Assembly (NCBI RefSeq): GCF_000425385.1
Contig: NZ_KE384361.1
Coordinates: 64,811 to 128,810 of the forward strand
Direction of reading: 5' to 3'
DNA: 64,000 bases
Origin: Pseudoduganella violaceinigra DSM 15887
Lineage (GTDB): Bacteria; Pseudomonadota; Gammaproteobacteria; Burkholderiales; Burkholderiaceae_D
Translations under genes and position numbers: made by a program
The notes under the pieces: generated by a model
Databases searched by the model: none
What the model saw: only the letters and a program-made list of their open reading frames with translations
Told to the model about the DNA's origin: nothing
In this document: positions 17,567 to 29,131 of the stretch, piece by piece
Position numbering within the stretch: the first letter of the stretch is position 1
How the letters are laid out: every line of letters starts with the position of its first letter

Positions 17567-18574
17567 TCAGACGTCAAGCTTGTCCAGCGCGTAAGGCAGG
17601 GGCTTGAACTGCAGGGCAGGGCCGCTGGCCGAGCCGAAACGCACGTCGCCGGCCTCAAGTGCTTCCAATTTCATTTCCACCAGCGCGTCGACGCCGCCAG
17701 CGCCGTTGCGCGCGGTGTTGACCACCATCCCGCATGGCTGCTCGGGATCGGCCGGGGAAAACACTTCCGCGCCCGGCATGGCGCCCGCATCGGCGATGCT
17801 GGCCAGCGCCGTGCGGCGTTTCAGTTTGCCCAGGTATTGGCTGCGGGCCACGATTTCCTGGCCCGGATAGCAACCTTTCTTGAAGTTCACGCCGCCCAGC
17901 AGTTCGAAGTTGACCATTTGCGGGACGAATTGCTCCTGGGTGCCTGCGCCCACCTGCGGCACGCCGGCATGGATTTCCGACAGGCGCCAGGCTTCGTCGC
18001 CGCCCACATGCAGGCGATCCTTCAGCACCGGCGCCGCGACCGTGGCGGTGTCCGCCGTGGCCAGCCACAGGTAGCGCGGCGAACCGAAGGCATCGGCGAC
18101 GCGCAGCAGCGTGCCCAGCGGATGGTCGATTTTGCTGAACGGCGTGGCCGGCAGCACGTCGAACCAGGTCTGCAGCACCGCTTCGCCGTCGGCGCCGCCG
18201 ATGGCCAGGGTTACGTATTGGTCCGTGACATCGGCCGGTTTGGTTTTGGCGCGCAGGATGAACATCTGCAGGCGTTTCTGGATGGCAGGCTGGATCGCCC
18301 GCGGCAGTTGCAGGAAGATCGACTCGGCCGTGCGCCACATCAGGAACGATGCCAGCATGCGCCCCTTGGGCGAGCAGTAGCCGGCCAGGCGCACGTCGCC
18401 CAGGCCCAGATGCTCGACATCGTTGGTCAACTGGCTGTGCAGGAAGGTGGCCGATTCTTCGCCGCTGAAAGCGATCAAGCCCTGCTCGCCGAGCGGGGCG
18501 GCAAACCCGGCGGCCAACTGGCCGGCGGTCAGCGTTTCTTGTTCCTGAGTCAAAAGTTGATTCCAGCTATTCAT
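17567..18574 (-). CDS. ygfZ: folate-binding protein YgfZ
   Basis: 335-residue GcvT-like protein involved in synthesis or repair of certain iron-sulfur clusters in a folate-dependent way. The diagnostic motif KKGCYPGQE is at residues 232-240 with the essential Cys at 235. The N-terminal half carries LIAFSGEESATFLHSQLTND, the usual GcvT-fold start. The gene is transcribed divergently from mltG and begins the ygfZ-DUF4936-NRDE group. Length is near the family norm. Confidence 0.95.
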   Translation of the reverse strand: MNSWNQLLTQEQETLTAGQLAAGFAAPLGEQGLIAFSGEESATFLHSQLTNDVEHLGLGDVRLAGYCSPKGRMLASFLMWRTAESIFLQLPRAIQPAIQKRLQMFILRAKTKPADVTDQYVTLAIGGADGEAVLQTWFDVLPATPFSKIDHPLGTLLRVADAFGSPRYLWLATADTATVAAPVLKDRLHVGGDEAWRLSEIHAGVPQVGAGTQEQFVPQMVNFELLGGVNFKKGCYPGQEIVARSQYLGKLKRRTALASIADAGAMPGAEVFSPADPEQPCGMVVNTARNGAGGVDALVEMKLEALEAGDVRFGSASGPALQFKPLPYALDKLDV

Positions 18575-18717
18575 AATTTCCCATATCCTGACGATGAAGC
18601 ATTATCATTACGGGCTTCATTATAGTGATCCCGCGCAAATTCCGCCGGGGGCCTGGAATTTGCTGTCGTCCAGGTTGAAACTGGTTCACGATGGCTTTAT
18701 AGAACGGGCATTTGGAA

Positions 18718-19704
18718 ATGGCGTTTTTCAGCAAGACGATCACCTTGGGTGTGTTGGCCGCGGCCGGAGCCGTGGGCGGGTTTGCCTGGTGGGCAGGCCA
18801 GCCGGTCCTGGACGACCAGCGGGCGATTGAATTCACCATCAGCAAAGGCAGCGGCGCCAGCGCCGCCGGCCAACAGATGGTCGCCGCCGGCGTGCCGATC
18901 CAGCCGCTGATGTTCAACCTGCTGGCCAGGGCGACAGGCAAGAGCGGCCAGCTCAAAGCTGGCACGTACGAGCTGAAACCTGGCACGACGCCGCTGCGCC
19001 TGATCGACCAGTTGGTGCGCGGCGAGTTCGCCCAGGAGTCGCTGACCATCATCGAGGGCTGGACTTTCCGCCAGATGCGCCAGGCGATCGCCGCGCATGA
19101 AGGCTTGAAGCATGACACGGCCGAACTGAGCGACCGCGAGCTGATGGCGCGCATCGATCCCGACTTCAAGGAGCCGGAAGGCCTGTTCTTCCCGGACACC
19201 TACCTGTTCGCCAAGCATTCAAGCGAGCTGGCGATTTACCGCCAGGCGCACAGCATGCTGATGAAACGCCTGGCCGAAGCCTGGGACAAGCGCGCGTCCG
19301 GCCTGCCTTATAAGTCGCCCTATGAAGCCCTGACCATGGCGTCGATTGTTGAAAAGGAAACCGGGCAAAAGTCGGAACGCGGTATGATCGCGGCCGTATT
19401 TGTAAACCGGCTCAAGATCGGCATGCTGCTGCAGACCGACCCGACCGTGATTTACGGCATCGGGCCTAAGTTCGATGGCAATATCCGCAAGAAGGACCTG
19501 GAGACCGACACTCCCTACAATACCTATACGCGCACCGGCTTGCCACCGACCCCGATTGCGCTGCCGGGGGTGGCTTCGCTGACCGCAGCCCTGGCCCCGG
19601 CCAAGTCCAGCGCGCTGTACTTTGTGGCGCGCGGCAATGGCACCAGCCAGTTTTCCGATAACCTGACCGACCATAACCGGGCGGTCAACCAGTACCAACG
19701 ATAA
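18718..19704 (+). CDS. mltG: endolytic murein transglycosylase MltG (YceG)
   Basis: 328-residue inner-membrane protein that cleaves nascent glycan strands. One N-terminal membrane helix (about residues 8-25, [15 protein letters not shown]) is followed by a LysM-like subdomain and the YceG catalytic domain. The catalytic Glu lies in SIVEKETG (about residue 215), and the DPTVIYG and [16 protein letters not shown] segments are typical. ATG 18718 is preferred; an in-frame TTG two codons earlier is possible, and neither has a strong ribosome site. It starts the conserved mltG-tmk-holB-pilZ run and overlaps the tmk start (TAATG). Confidence 0.95.
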   Translation: MAFFSKTITLGVLAAAGAVGGFAWWAGQPVLDDQRAIEFTISKGSGASAAGQQMVAAGVPIQPLMFNLLARATGKSGQLKAGTYELKPGTTPLRLIDQLVRGEFAQESLTIIEGWTFRQMRQAIAAHEGLKHDTAELSDRELMARIDPDFKEPEGLFFPDTYLFAKHSSELAIYRQAHSMLMKRLAEAWDKRASGLPYKSPYEALTMASIVEKETGQKSERGMIAAVFVNRLKIGMLLQTDPTVIYGIGPKFDGNIRKKDLETDTPYNTYTRTGLPPTPIALPGVASLTAALAPAKSSALYFVARGNGTSQFSDNLTDHNRAVNQYQR

Positions 19705-20318
19705 TGACAAAGCGCGGTAAATTCATCACATTCGAGGGCATCGACGGTGCCGGCAAATCGACCCATATCCAGTTCGTTGGCGGGCTGGTGAAGGCGCGCG
19801 GCCTTGAGCTGGTCAGTTCGCGCGAGCCGGGAGGCACCCCGCTGGGCGAAAAACTGCGCGAATTGTGGCTGCACGAAACCATGCACGTGGAAACCGAAAC
19901 CCTGCTGGTATTCGCCAGCCGGCGCGAGCATGTGGCCCAGGTGATCGAACCGGGCCTGGCACGCGGCGCCTGGGTCATTTCCGACCGTTTTACCGATGCC
20001 AGCTTCGCCTACCAGGGGGGCGGGCGCGGCCTCAGCCGTGACAAGCTGGAAACCCTGGCGCAATGGGTGCACCCGGGCCTGGAACCGGACCTGACCATCC
20101 TGTTCGACGTGCCGCTGGAAGTGGCGCGCGCGCGCCTCGACGCCACGCGCGAGCTGGACCGTTTCGAACGGGAACAGGCCGATTTCTTCATGGCGACCCG
20201 CGCCGAATACCTGCGCCGCGCCGCCGAGGCGCCGCAGCGTTTCCGCGTGATCGACTCGACCCGCAGCATTGCCGACATCCAGGCTGAACTGGCACAGATC
20301 GTGGGGGCGCTCGAGTGA
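19704..20318 (+). CDS. tmk: thymidylate kinase
   Basis: 204-residue dTMP kinase, phosphorylating dTMP to dTDP for DNA synthesis. The P-loop [10 protein letters not shown] is at residues 11-20, the DR-containing segment [19 protein letters not shown] at about 92-110 and the lid region with Arg residues near [13 protein letters not shown]. Length is typical. Its start overlaps the mltG stop and its stop overlaps the GTG start of holB, so the three genes are translationally coupled. Confidence 0.96.
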   Translation: MTKRGKFITFEGIDGAGKSTHIQFVGGLVKARGLELVSSREPGGTPLGEKLRELWLHETMHVETETLLVFASRREHVAQVIEPGLARGAWVISDRFTDASFAYQGGGRGLSRDKLETLAQWVHPGLEPDLTILFDVPLEVARARLDATRELDRFEREQADFFMATRAEYLRRAAEAPQRFRVIDSTRSIADIQAELAQIVGALE

Positions 20319-21334
20319 GCGGCCAGATATATCCCTGGCAGCACGGCGCCTGGCAGCAGCTGCAGCAGCTGCGCCAGCGCATGCCCCATGCGATCCTGTT
20401 CCACGGCGCCAACGGCATCGGCAAGGCGCATTTCATCGAACAGTTCGCTCAGGCGCTGCTGTGCGAGGATGGACAGCCGGACGGCCATGCCTGCGGCGCC
20501 TGCCCGAGCTGCGGCTGGTTCCAGCAGCAGAGCCATCCGGACTATCGCCGCGTGCGCCCCGAAGCTATGGAGGATGAACCCGGCGAAGGCGAGGAGGGCG
20601 AGGATAAGAAGGCGGCCAAGAAAGCCCCGTCGCGCGAGATCAAGATCGAGCAGATCCGTGCCCTGGCCGATTTCATGAACATCTCGACCCACCGCCAGGG
20701 TTTGCGGGTGGTGGTGCTGTATCCGGCCGAAGCGCTGAATATGCCGGCTTCGAATGCCCTGCTGAAAACGCTGGAAGAGCCGCCGCCGGGCACCGTCTTC
20801 CTGCTGGCGTCCAACGGACTGGACCGTGTGCTGCCGACCATTTTGTCGCGCTGCCGCAAATTTGCCATGCCCATGCCCGCCCACGCCGAAGCGCTGGCCT
20901 GGCTCCAGCAACAGGGCGTGCCCGATGCCGACAGCTGGCTGCGCGAGCAGGGCGGTTCGCCGCTGGCCGCCGCCCTTGCCTCGGAGACGGGCAACCGCGA
21001 AGAATTGGACGCCCTGCTGGCGTACCTGGCCCGTCCCAGCGTGGACGGTGCGCTGAAAACTGCCGACAAATTGCAGAAAGTACCGCTGACGGCATTGGTT
21101 TCCTGGCAACAGCGCTGGCTTTACGACTTGTTTTCGTACAAACTAGCAGGAAACATCCGTTATTATCCCCGTTACCAGCGCGAGCTGGCCGGCCTGGCGG
21201 ACAAGGTGAACATCAGCCGCCTGATGGGAGCGATCAAGGGCGCCAACGAACGGCGCGCAACATCGGACCACCCCCTGTCGCCAAAATTGTTTATTGAAGA
21301 TATGCTTCTTGACTACACTGCTTGCTGTAGCTGA
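20315..21334 (+). CDS. holB: DNA polymerase III delta-prime subunit HolB
   Basis: 339-residue clamp-loader subunit. A P-loop-like [10 protein letters not shown] at residues 31-40 is followed by the zinc module (Cys50, Cys60, Cys63, Cys66) and the SRC sensor motif ILSRCRKF. Between the zinc module and the AAA+ core is an acidic then Lys-rich low-complexity insert (about 83-105, [13 protein letters not shown]), common in betaproteobacterial homologues. GTG start inferred from the GTGA overlap with tmk. The N-terminal and C-terminal parts match the delta-prime fold; it works with DnaX and HolA to load the sliding clamp. Confidence 0.94.
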   Translation: MSGQIYPWQHGAWQQLQQLRQRMPHAILFHGANGIGKAHFIEQFAQALLCEDGQPDGHACGACPSCGWFQQQSHPDYRRVRPEAMEDEPGEGEEGEDKKAAKKAPSREIKIEQIRALADFMNISTHRQGLRVVVLYPAEALNMPASNALLKTLEEPPPGTVFLLASNGLDRVLPTILSRCRKFAMPMPAHAEALAWLQQQGVPDADSWLREQGGSPLAAALASETGNREELDALLAYLARPSVDGALKTADKLQKVPLTALVSWQQRWLYDLFSYKLAGNIRYYPRYQRELAGLADKVNISRLMGAIKGANERRATSDHPLSPKLFIEDMLLDYTACCS

Positions 21335-21346
21335 AGAAAGGAAAAA

Positions 21347-21724
21347 ATGAGCGCAAGCCCAAACGATGCAACCGCTGCGGCGGTCAACCGCCCAACCGTG
21401 TTGTCCCTGGCCATCAAGGAAAAGGCAGCCCTGTACGCGGCCTATATGCCCTTCCTGAAACATGGCGGCATGTTCGTGCCTACCCAAAAGCCCTACAAGA
21501 TCGGCGACGAGATCTATCTGCTGCTGACCCTGATGGACGACCCGAACAAGTATGCGATCGCCGGCAAGGTGGTCTGGCTCACGCCGCAGGGCGCGGCCAA
21601 TAACAAGACCCAGGGCATCGGCGTGCACTTCCCGGATGACGAGACCGGCACCCGCGCCCGCCTGCGCATCGAGGAAATCCTGGGCGCAGCGCTGCGCTCG
21701 TCGCGCGCCACCCACACGCTGTAA
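21347..21724 (+). CDS. pilZ: type IV pilus PilZ protein
   Basis: 125-residue PilZ-domain protein. The sequence RPTVLSLAIKEKAALYAAYMPFL followed by GGMFVPT matches the true PilZ of type IV pilus assembly, which lacks the RxxxR c-di-GMP-binding motif; none is seen here. GKVVWLTP and QGIGVHFPDD mark the barrel. The adjacent position to holB is the conserved location of pilZ. A clear AAGGA ribosome site precedes the ATG. It probably regulates pilus biogenesis through PilB and FimX-type partners. Confidence 0.93.
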   Translation: MSASPNDATAAAVNRPTVLSLAIKEKAALYAAYMPFLKHGGMFVPTQKPYKIGDEIYLLLTLMDDPNKYAIAGKVVWLTPQGAANNKTQGIGVHFPDDETGTRARLRIEEILGAALRSSRATHTL

Positions 21725-21727
21725 GGC

Positions 21728-22234
21728 ATGGCGCCGTTCCGCCACCGCCTCGCCACGCTCGAGGACTTGCCCCGCATTGTTGCCATTTACAACAGCACCA
21801 TCGCTTCGCGCGAGGTGACGGCCGATACCGAGCCCGTCTCGGTTGAGGCGCGCCTGCCCTGGTTCCACGAACACCAGCCGGCTCGCCGGCCGTTGTGGGT
21901 GGTGGAGGAGGCCGGCCGCGACGGCGTCATCGGCTGGATTTCGTACTCGAACTTCTATGGCCGCCCGGCGTATGCGGGCACGGCCGAAGTCTCGATCTAC
22001 ATCGACGCCGCCTGGCGCGGCAAGGGCGTTGGCCGCTATGCACTGCAGCAAGCCATCGACTTTGCCCCGCAGGTGGCGGTGCATACCGTGCTCGGCTTCA
22101 TTTTTGGCCACAACAAGCCATCACTGGCCCTGTTCGAGAAATTCGGCTTCGAAACCTGGGCCAATTTGCCTCGGGTTGCCAATCTGGATGGCATTGAGCG
22201 CGATTTGATTATTTTGGGGAAACGCGTCGCATGA
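21728..22234 (+). CDS. GNAT-family acetyltransferase (phosphinothricin acetyltransferase-like)
   Basis: 168-residue GNAT enzyme of the PAT/Bar-like branch. The N-terminus (LEDLPRIVAIYNSTIASREVTADTEP-type segment, residues 10-35) is characteristic, the acetyl-CoA site appears as YIDAAWRGKGVGRYAL, and GFIFGHNKPSLALFEKFGF is the final strand-helix. Natural substrates of such enzymes are mostly unknown, with methionine sulfoximine and similar glutamine analogues as examples. The gene follows pilZ by three bases and overlaps the TPR gene, splitting the usual pilZ-tatD neighbourhood. Confidence 0.88.
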   Translation: MAPFRHRLATLEDLPRIVAIYNSTIASREVTADTEPVSVEARLPWFHEHQPARRPLWVVEEAGRDGVIGWISYSNFYGRPAYAGTAEVSIYIDAAWRGKGVGRYALQQAIDFAPQVAVHTVLGFIFGHNKPSLALFEKFGFETWANLPRVANLDGIERDLIILGKRVA

Positions 22235-23397
22235 GACTTTTGCGCACATCGATCGCCGGTCTGCTGTTGGCGGTTTTATTACCGGCCCAGGCGGCGGTCA
22301 ATGGCAGCGACAAGTCGCAGCGTCTGGTCTCCGAAGGCCTCGCTTTGATCCCGCAAGGCGAATATAAGGCTGCATCGGAGAAGTTCGAGGCCGCCCGTAA
22401 GGAATCGCCGGAGGCATCCAGTCCTTTGTCGGCGTTTTCTTACATGCTCCTTGCCTTGGCATACGGTAGCGCCACGCCGCAGGCCAAAAACCAACGAGAG
22501 CAAGCTGGCGCATGGGCGCGCAAGGCACTTGCGATCGCAGCGGATGATCCTGTCGCGAACGAAGTACTGCGGGCGCTCAATGATGAGACCGAGAAACCGG
22601 GACATATCGCCACGGCTGCAGCGAACGTGCTCTTTAAAGAAGGCGAAACATTCTTTCACCAAGGCCAGTATGAGGCTGCGCGTTTGAAATACCGTGCGGC
22701 CTACAAGGAAGATCCCAGGTTCGCCAAAGCCATGATCATGGAGGGTGACACCTACTTCATGGAGAAGAACTGGAGCGGCGCGGAACTGATGTTCAAGATG
22801 GCTGCGGAGCTGGATCCTTTGGACTCCCAGGCATGGCGTTTTCTGTCAGATGCCCGCGTGCGCCTAGGCGATGGACAGGGCGCCATGGCGGCGACCGTGC
22901 ACGCGATTGCAGCCATGCCGAGCGAGGCGGGGAACTGGGAGCGATTGAAAGCCATGCAGGCAGCTGCTGGCAAACCGCTGGCGCGGCTTGGCTTTGAGCG
23001 CAAGGCCTGGGTACAGCGCGATCCTGCCAAAGGTGGGCAAAAGATCAATATTGAGCCTGGTTCGCAAGCGGGTGTGGATGGCGCCATCTGGCTGGCCTAC
23101 GCCATGGCGCTGGCTGCGGGACCCAAGGATGGCAAGGCGCAGTCGCCATTCCAGGGCGAATTGCAGGCTTGGTCGACGGCGCTGCAGGTGGCCTCCGAGC
23201 TGGAGGCCAAAGGCGAGCCGTCCCTGCAAAGCGCGGCCTTGCTGACATTGAAAAAGTTGCATACCGCCGGCCAGCTCGATGCGGCGATCTTCCTGCTGAT
23301 GTATAAGGAATCCTACCGGCCGGACTTCGAAACCTGGAAACAGGCGCATCCCACTGCGCTGCGCGACTTCATCGATACCTGGCGCCTCATGCCCTGA
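22231..23397 (+). CDS. secreted TPR-repeat protein of unknown function
   Basis: 388-residue protein with a Sec signal peptide (cleavage probably after AQA at about residue 21). Two or more TPR-like units follow: LIPQGEYKAASEKFEAARK near 40 and ETFFHQGQYEAARLKYRAAY near 135, the latter continuing with NWSGAELMFKMAAELDPL. The C-terminal half is less repetitive. It is probably periplasmic and a protein-protein scaffold. Translation is coupled to the GNAT gene through ATGA. Its first half is somewhat AT-richer than neighbouring genes, suggesting a later insertion into the conserved cluster. Confidence 0.78.
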   Translation: MRLLRTSIAGLLLAVLLPAQAAVNGSDKSQRLVSEGLALIPQGEYKAASEKFEAARKESPEASSPLSAFSYMLLALAYGSATPQAKNQREQAGAWARKALAIAADDPVANEVLRALNDETEKPGHIATAAANVLFKEGETFFHQGQYEAARLKYRAAYKEDPRFAKAMIMEGDTYFMEKNWSGAELMFKMAAELDPLDSQAWRFLSDARVRLGDGQGAMAATVHAIAAMPSEAGNWERLKAMQAAAGKPLARLGFERKAWVQRDPAKGGQKINIEPGSQAGVDGAIWLAYAMALAAGPKDGKAQSPFQGELQAWSTALQVASELEAKGEPSLQSAALLTLKKLHTAGQLDAAIFLLMYKESYRPDFETWKQAHPTALRDFIDTWRLMP

Positions 23398-23435
23398 CTT
23401 TGGCGCGGGCCGGCAGGCTCGCGTACAATCTCGGC

Positions 23436-24215
23436 ATGTTTATCGATTCCCATTGCCATATCGACTTTCCGGAGCTGGCCGCCCGGATGCCTGAAATCCT
23501 CGCCAAAATGGCGGAAAACAAAGTCAGCCACGCGCTCTGCGTCTCGGTCGACTTGCCGGATTTTCCGCGCGTACTGGCGCTGGCCGAGCAATTTCCCCAC
23601 ATTTACGCCTCGGTCGGGGTTCATCCGGACTACGAAGATACGCCGGAGCCGACCGTCGAACAATTGGTCGAGCTGGCCAAGCACCCGCGCATTGTCGCCA
23701 TTGGCGAAACCGGCCTGGATTATTACCGCCTGCAGGGCGACCTGGAATGGCAGCGCGAGCGTTTCCGCACCCACATCCGCGCCTCGCGCGAATCCCGCAA
23801 GCCGCTGATCATTCATACCCGCTCGGCGTCTGAAGACACCATCCGCATCATGCGCGAAGAGGGCGCGGGTACCGACAAGGGCGGGGTGGCAGGCGTCATG
23901 CATTGCTTCACCGAGTCGCTGGAGGTGGCGCGGGCCTCGATGGAGCAGGGTTTCTATATTTCCTTCTCCGGCATCGTGACCTTCAAAAGCGCAAAGGAAT
24001 TGCAGGCGGTGGCCTTGGAAGTGCCGCTCGAGCGTATGCTGATCGAGACCGACTCGCCTTATCTGGCGCCCGTGCCGTATCGCGGCAAGATGAACGAACC
24101 GGGCTTTGTGGCCCACGTGGCCGAATTCATCGCCAAACTTAAAGGGGTGCCGTTGGAACAGGTGGCTGAGCAGACCTCGGCCAATTTCTTCAAGCTGTTC
24201 AAGGACGCGGCATGA
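23436..24215 (+). CDS. TatD-family metal-dependent hydrolase
   Basis: 259-residue TIM-barrel hydrolase. The first metal site is HCH in FIDSHCHIDFP (residues 6-8), Glu in GETGLDYYR coordinates the bridging metal, and IHTR, MHCFT and IETDSPYLAPVP complete the site. TatD-family enzymes act as 3'-5' DNA exonucleases or D-aminoacyl-tRNA deacylases. The start at 23436 leaves the HxH at the normal position; the upstream open codons overlap the end of the TPR gene. It corresponds to the tatD/ycfH gene that normally follows the mltG-tmk-holB-pilZ run. Confidence 0.93.
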   Translation: MFIDSHCHIDFPELAARMPEILAKMAENKVSHALCVSVDLPDFPRVLALAEQFPHIYASVGVHPDYEDTPEPTVEQLVELAKHPRIVAIGETGLDYYRLQGDLEWQRERFRTHIRASRESRKPLIIHTRSASEDTIRIMREEGAGTDKGGVAGVMHCFTESLEVARASMEQGFYISFSGIVTFKSAKELQAVALEVPLERMLIETDSPYLAPVPYRGKMNEPGFVAHVAEFIAKLKGVPLEQVAEQTSANFFKLFKDAA

Positions 24216-24886
24216 CGCCTGCCCGGCGCGCGCTGCTGGCCGCCGGCGCTGCGGCGCTCCTGGCCCGCGCCGCCTGGGCCGGTGAAGATATCCCCTCGGC
24301 GGAGGAAGACGCCGGCAATTTCTTCCGCGTCATCCAGCTCGATGACGAGCGCGCCGTCAAGGCGATGCTGGCGCGCGGCCTCGACCCGAACCTGCGCGAT
24401 CCCGTCCGTGGCGAGACCGGCTTGATTGTCGCGATGCGCTACGAGGCCATGAAAATCGCCAGACTGCTGCTGGCCCAGCCGGCTATCCAGCCCGATTTGC
24501 AGGCGCCCAATGGCAACACGGCCTTGATGATGGCCGCTTTCAAGAAAAACAAGCCGGCCGTCCTGCTGTTGCTGGAAAAAGGGGCGCAGGTCAATCGTCC
24601 GGGATGGACAGCCCTGCATTACGCGGCCGCCGCGGGCGACCTGGACATCATGAAATTGCTGCTCGAGCGTGGCGCCCATGTCGACGCCGAGTCTCCGACC
24701 GGCGCCACGCCCCTGATGCTGGCTGCACAGGAGGGCCAGGAAGATGCTGTCTCGCTGCTGCTGGACCGGGGCGCGGACGCCACCCGCAAGGACCGCGCCT
24801 GGCACCAGAACGCCGCCGGATTTGCCCAGCGCGTCGATAAGCCCTGGATCGCTGAACGCATCCGCCGCCACCTCAACGGCAAATAG
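24212..24886 (+). CDS. exported ankyrin-repeat protein
   Basis: 224-residue protein with an N-terminal export signal; the paired Arg in ARRALLAAGAAALL hints at a Tat-like signal but lacks the full consensus. Four or five ankyrin repeats run from about residue 45 to 205, visible as NGNTALMMAAFKKNK, WTALHYAAAAGDLDIMKLL and GATPLMLAAQEGQEDAVSLL. Ankyrin arrays bind proteins; no enzymatic domain is present. The start overlaps the tatD stop (ATGA), implying the same transcript. Confidence 0.88.
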   Translation: MTPARRALLAAGAAALLARAAWAGEDIPSAEEDAGNFFRVIQLDDERAVKAMLARGLDPNLRDPVRGETGLIVAMRYEAMKIARLLLAQPAIQPDLQAPNGNTALMMAAFKKNKPAVLLLLEKGAQVNRPGWTALHYAAAAGDLDIMKLLLERGAHVDAESPTGATPLMLAAQEGQEDAVSLLLDRGADATRKDRAWHQNAAGFAQRVDKPWIAERIRRHLNGK

Positions 24887-24982
24887 AGCGGTATTTCCCG
24901 TTCATATCGTGCAAATGCTGCCAGGCGCTTGGGGCGACAATCCAGATGTCGAAAACCCACCGCGCCCCGCCGCGCTACCGCC

Positions 24983-25894
24983 ATGCTGAACGAACGCGAA
25001 ATCGAAAGCTGCTACCTCGGGCAATTCATCCCCGTTCATTACCATCACAATATGCTGATGGACGCCAACCGTATGCACAATTTCAAGGCGGCCATCGATT
25101 ACGTGGTCAAGCCGGGCATGAAGGTGCTGGAGCTGGGCGGCGGCACCGGCGTGCTGTCCTTCTTCGCGGCGCAAAAGGCGGACAAGGTCTATTGCGTGGA
25201 GTTCAACCCGGACATGGTGCAGGAAGCGCGCAAATTCCTGGCGATGAACAAGAACGGGGCGCGGGTCGAGGTGATCCATGCCGATGCGTTCGAATTCCTG
25301 CCGCCCGAACCGGTCGACGTGGTGATCTGCGAAATGATCCACGTCGCCATGCTGCGCGAAAAGCAGGTCGAAGTCATCGAGCATTTCAAACAGCGCTACC
25401 GCGGACGTTTTGGCGGGCCGCTGCCGCTGTTCATGCCAGAAGCGGTGCTGATGGCGGCCCAACCGGTACAGCAGGAATACGATTTCGACGGCTTTTACGC
25501 GCCGATCGTGCAATTCCAGCAACCTGGCCAGATGCAGAACGGCACGCTTGAGTTAAGCCAGCCGCAAGTCTATTCCCTGATCGACTTTACCCAGCCGAAC
25601 GAGATGCAATACCGCTGGGAGGGGCAATTTGTCGCCGAACGCGACGGGCAGTTGAACGCGCTGCGTTTCATCACCAAGAACATCCTCGCCGTGGTACAAG
25701 AGCGCAACAGCACCATCGATTGGCTGAATCACTATATGACGCTGCCGTTGGCCGAGCCGGTCGCGGTGCGGGCGGGCGACACCATCCAGGTCGGCTTCGC
25801 ATACCGGGCCGGTGGCCAGATCCAGTCCTTGCAGGCCAATATGCAGGCTGCGGTGGTGCGGGTGACGGCGTCGGTTCCCGCGTTTGCGGCCTAG
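24983..25894 (+). CDS. SAM-dependent methyltransferase, PRMT-like
   Basis: 303-residue class I methyltransferase. Motif I is VLELGGGTGVLSFFAAQKA (from about residue 46), and KVYCVEFNP gives the acidic residue that binds the ribose. The segment ICEMIHVAMLRE carries two Glu nine residues apart, the same spacing as the double-E loop that binds arginine in protein arginine methyltransferases. A C-terminal all-beta region follows, as in PRMTs. Arginine methylation is an inference; the family is normally annotated only as a methyltransferase-domain protein in bacteria. It follows the ankyrin gene by about 96 bases. ATG 24983 is taken because the conserved N-terminus begins there. Confidence 0.82.
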   Translation: MLNEREIESCYLGQFIPVHYHHNMLMDANRMHNFKAAIDYVVKPGMKVLELGGGTGVLSFFAAQKADKVYCVEFNPDMVQEARKFLAMNKNGARVEVIHADAFEFLPPEPVDVVICEMIHVAMLREKQVEVIEHFKQRYRGRFGGPLPLFMPEAVLMAAQPVQQEYDFDGFYAPIVQFQQPGQMQNGTLELSQPQVYSLIDFTQPNEMQYRWEGQFVAERDGQLNALRFITKNILAVVQERNSTIDWLNHYMTLPLAEPVAVRAGDTIQVGFAYRAGGQIQSLQANMQAAVVRVTASVPAFAA

Positions 25895-26117
25895 CGCAGG
25901 ACGGCCATCCGGACCAGAATACCGAGCGTAACAGCTTGATGGCGATGGCGCCACCGGGCTGTTTCCGCGATGACGGCGGAGGCGGCGCCAACTCCCCGCG
26001 CCATCCATCCCCGGATTTCTTCCATTTATCGCGTCCTGCGGCAGTTGATCGCATCGCCATTGTCCGCTCCGGACCTCCCCATTAAAGTTGCCTCAACTTC
26101 AATCGGAGGACCCCGGA

Positions 26118-26315
26118 ATGTTTGGCTTCATCTTATGGCTGTTCCTGCTTTTCCTGTGCTGGCCGCTGGCCTTGCTGGCCCTGGTCATGTACCCATTGAT
26201 CTGGCTGTTGCTATTGCCGCTCCGCCTGCTCGGCATCGGCGTCGAGGCGGTCTTCGAACTGCTGCGCGCCATCGTGATGTTGCCGGCGCGGGTACTCGGC
26301 GGGGGAAGGCGATAA
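26118..26315 (+). CDS. small hydrophobic membrane protein
   Basis: 65-residue protein, almost entirely hydrophobic: two closely spaced helices (about residues 3-22 and 24-40) followed by an amphipathic stretch and a basic end (GGGRR). CGGAGGA is about 10 bases before the ATG. Unrecognised family; could be a membrane-stress or regulatory small protein. The 223 bases upstream, after the methyltransferase gene, show no other gene. Confidence 0.6.
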   Translation: MFGFILWLFLLFLCWPLALLALVMYPLIWLLLLPLRLLGIGVEAVFELLRAIVMLPARVLGGGRR

Positions 26316-26331
26316 GCGCTAGAATGCGCGC

Positions 26332-26943
26332 ATGACCTATCCGCATCCTCACTTTAAGACGGTGGAGCTCAAGCACGCCAGCCGGCTGATCAACCACGGC
26401 CCGACCGTGCTCGTCACCACAGCCCATGCAGGGCGGCGCAACATCATGGCCGCTGCCTGGTCGATGCCGGTGGAATTCACGCCGCCGCGCATTGCCATCG
26501 TCATCGACAAAAATACCTATAGCCGCGAGCTGATCGCCGCCAGCGGGGTCTTTGCCGTCTGTATTCCGGGCGCTTCGGCGGCTGACCTGACGTATGCGGT
26601 GGGCATCGCCACCGGCCGCGAAGGCGACAAGTTCCAGCACTTCGGCATCGAGGCGGTGCCCGGCGCCGTCACCGGTGCGCCGCTGCCCACTGCCGGCTGC
26701 GTGGCCTGGATGGAATGCCGCCTGATCCCGGAACGCCATACGGAGGACGCCTACGATACCTGCTTCGCCGAGGTGGTGGCCGCCGCCGCGGACGAACGCG
26801 TATTTGCCAACGGGCATTGGGACTTCCGCGAAGATAATGCCGAGCTGCATACCCTGCACCATGTCGGCGCCGGCAACTTCGTGGTCTCGAGTACCATGAC
26901 AAAAGCGAAGCCGCTCCCTGGCGCTCCCTTGATTTCTTGCTGA
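26332..26943 (+). CDS. flavin reductase-like FMN-binding protein
   Basis: 203-residue flavin reductase-like domain protein. Family marks are [23 protein letters not shown] (from about residue 21), [20 protein letters not shown] and FAVCIPGA, the usual FMN-binding split-barrel pattern, followed by AWMECRL. Such proteins reduce or bind flavin, or act as oxygenase partners; no oxygenase is adjacent, so the partner is unknown. A separate short gene lies 16 bases upstream. It precedes the EF-G gene by about 70 bases. Confidence 0.88.
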   Translation: MTYPHPHFKTVELKHASRLINHGPTVLVTTAHAGRRNIMAAAWSMPVEFTPPRIAIVIDKNTYSRELIAASGVFAVCIPGASAADLTYAVGIATGREGDKFQHFGIEAVPGAVTGAPLPTAGCVAWMECRLIPERHTEDAYDTCFAEVVAAAADERVFANGHWDFREDNAELHTLHHVGAGNFVVSSTMTKAKPLPGAPLISC

Positions 26944-27016
26944 GCCGCCCAATCTTTGCACTCCTGTTACTGATAGAATCAAAGATGACCGCAAGGCATC
27001 GTTCAAGGAGATTGTG

Positions 27017-29127
<2,111 letters not shown>

Positions 29128-29131
<4 letters not shown>

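Noticed and set aside
18594-18830. Short plus-strand frame ahead of and overlapping mltG
   Set aside because: Most of it lies out of frame inside mltG and it has no ribosome site.
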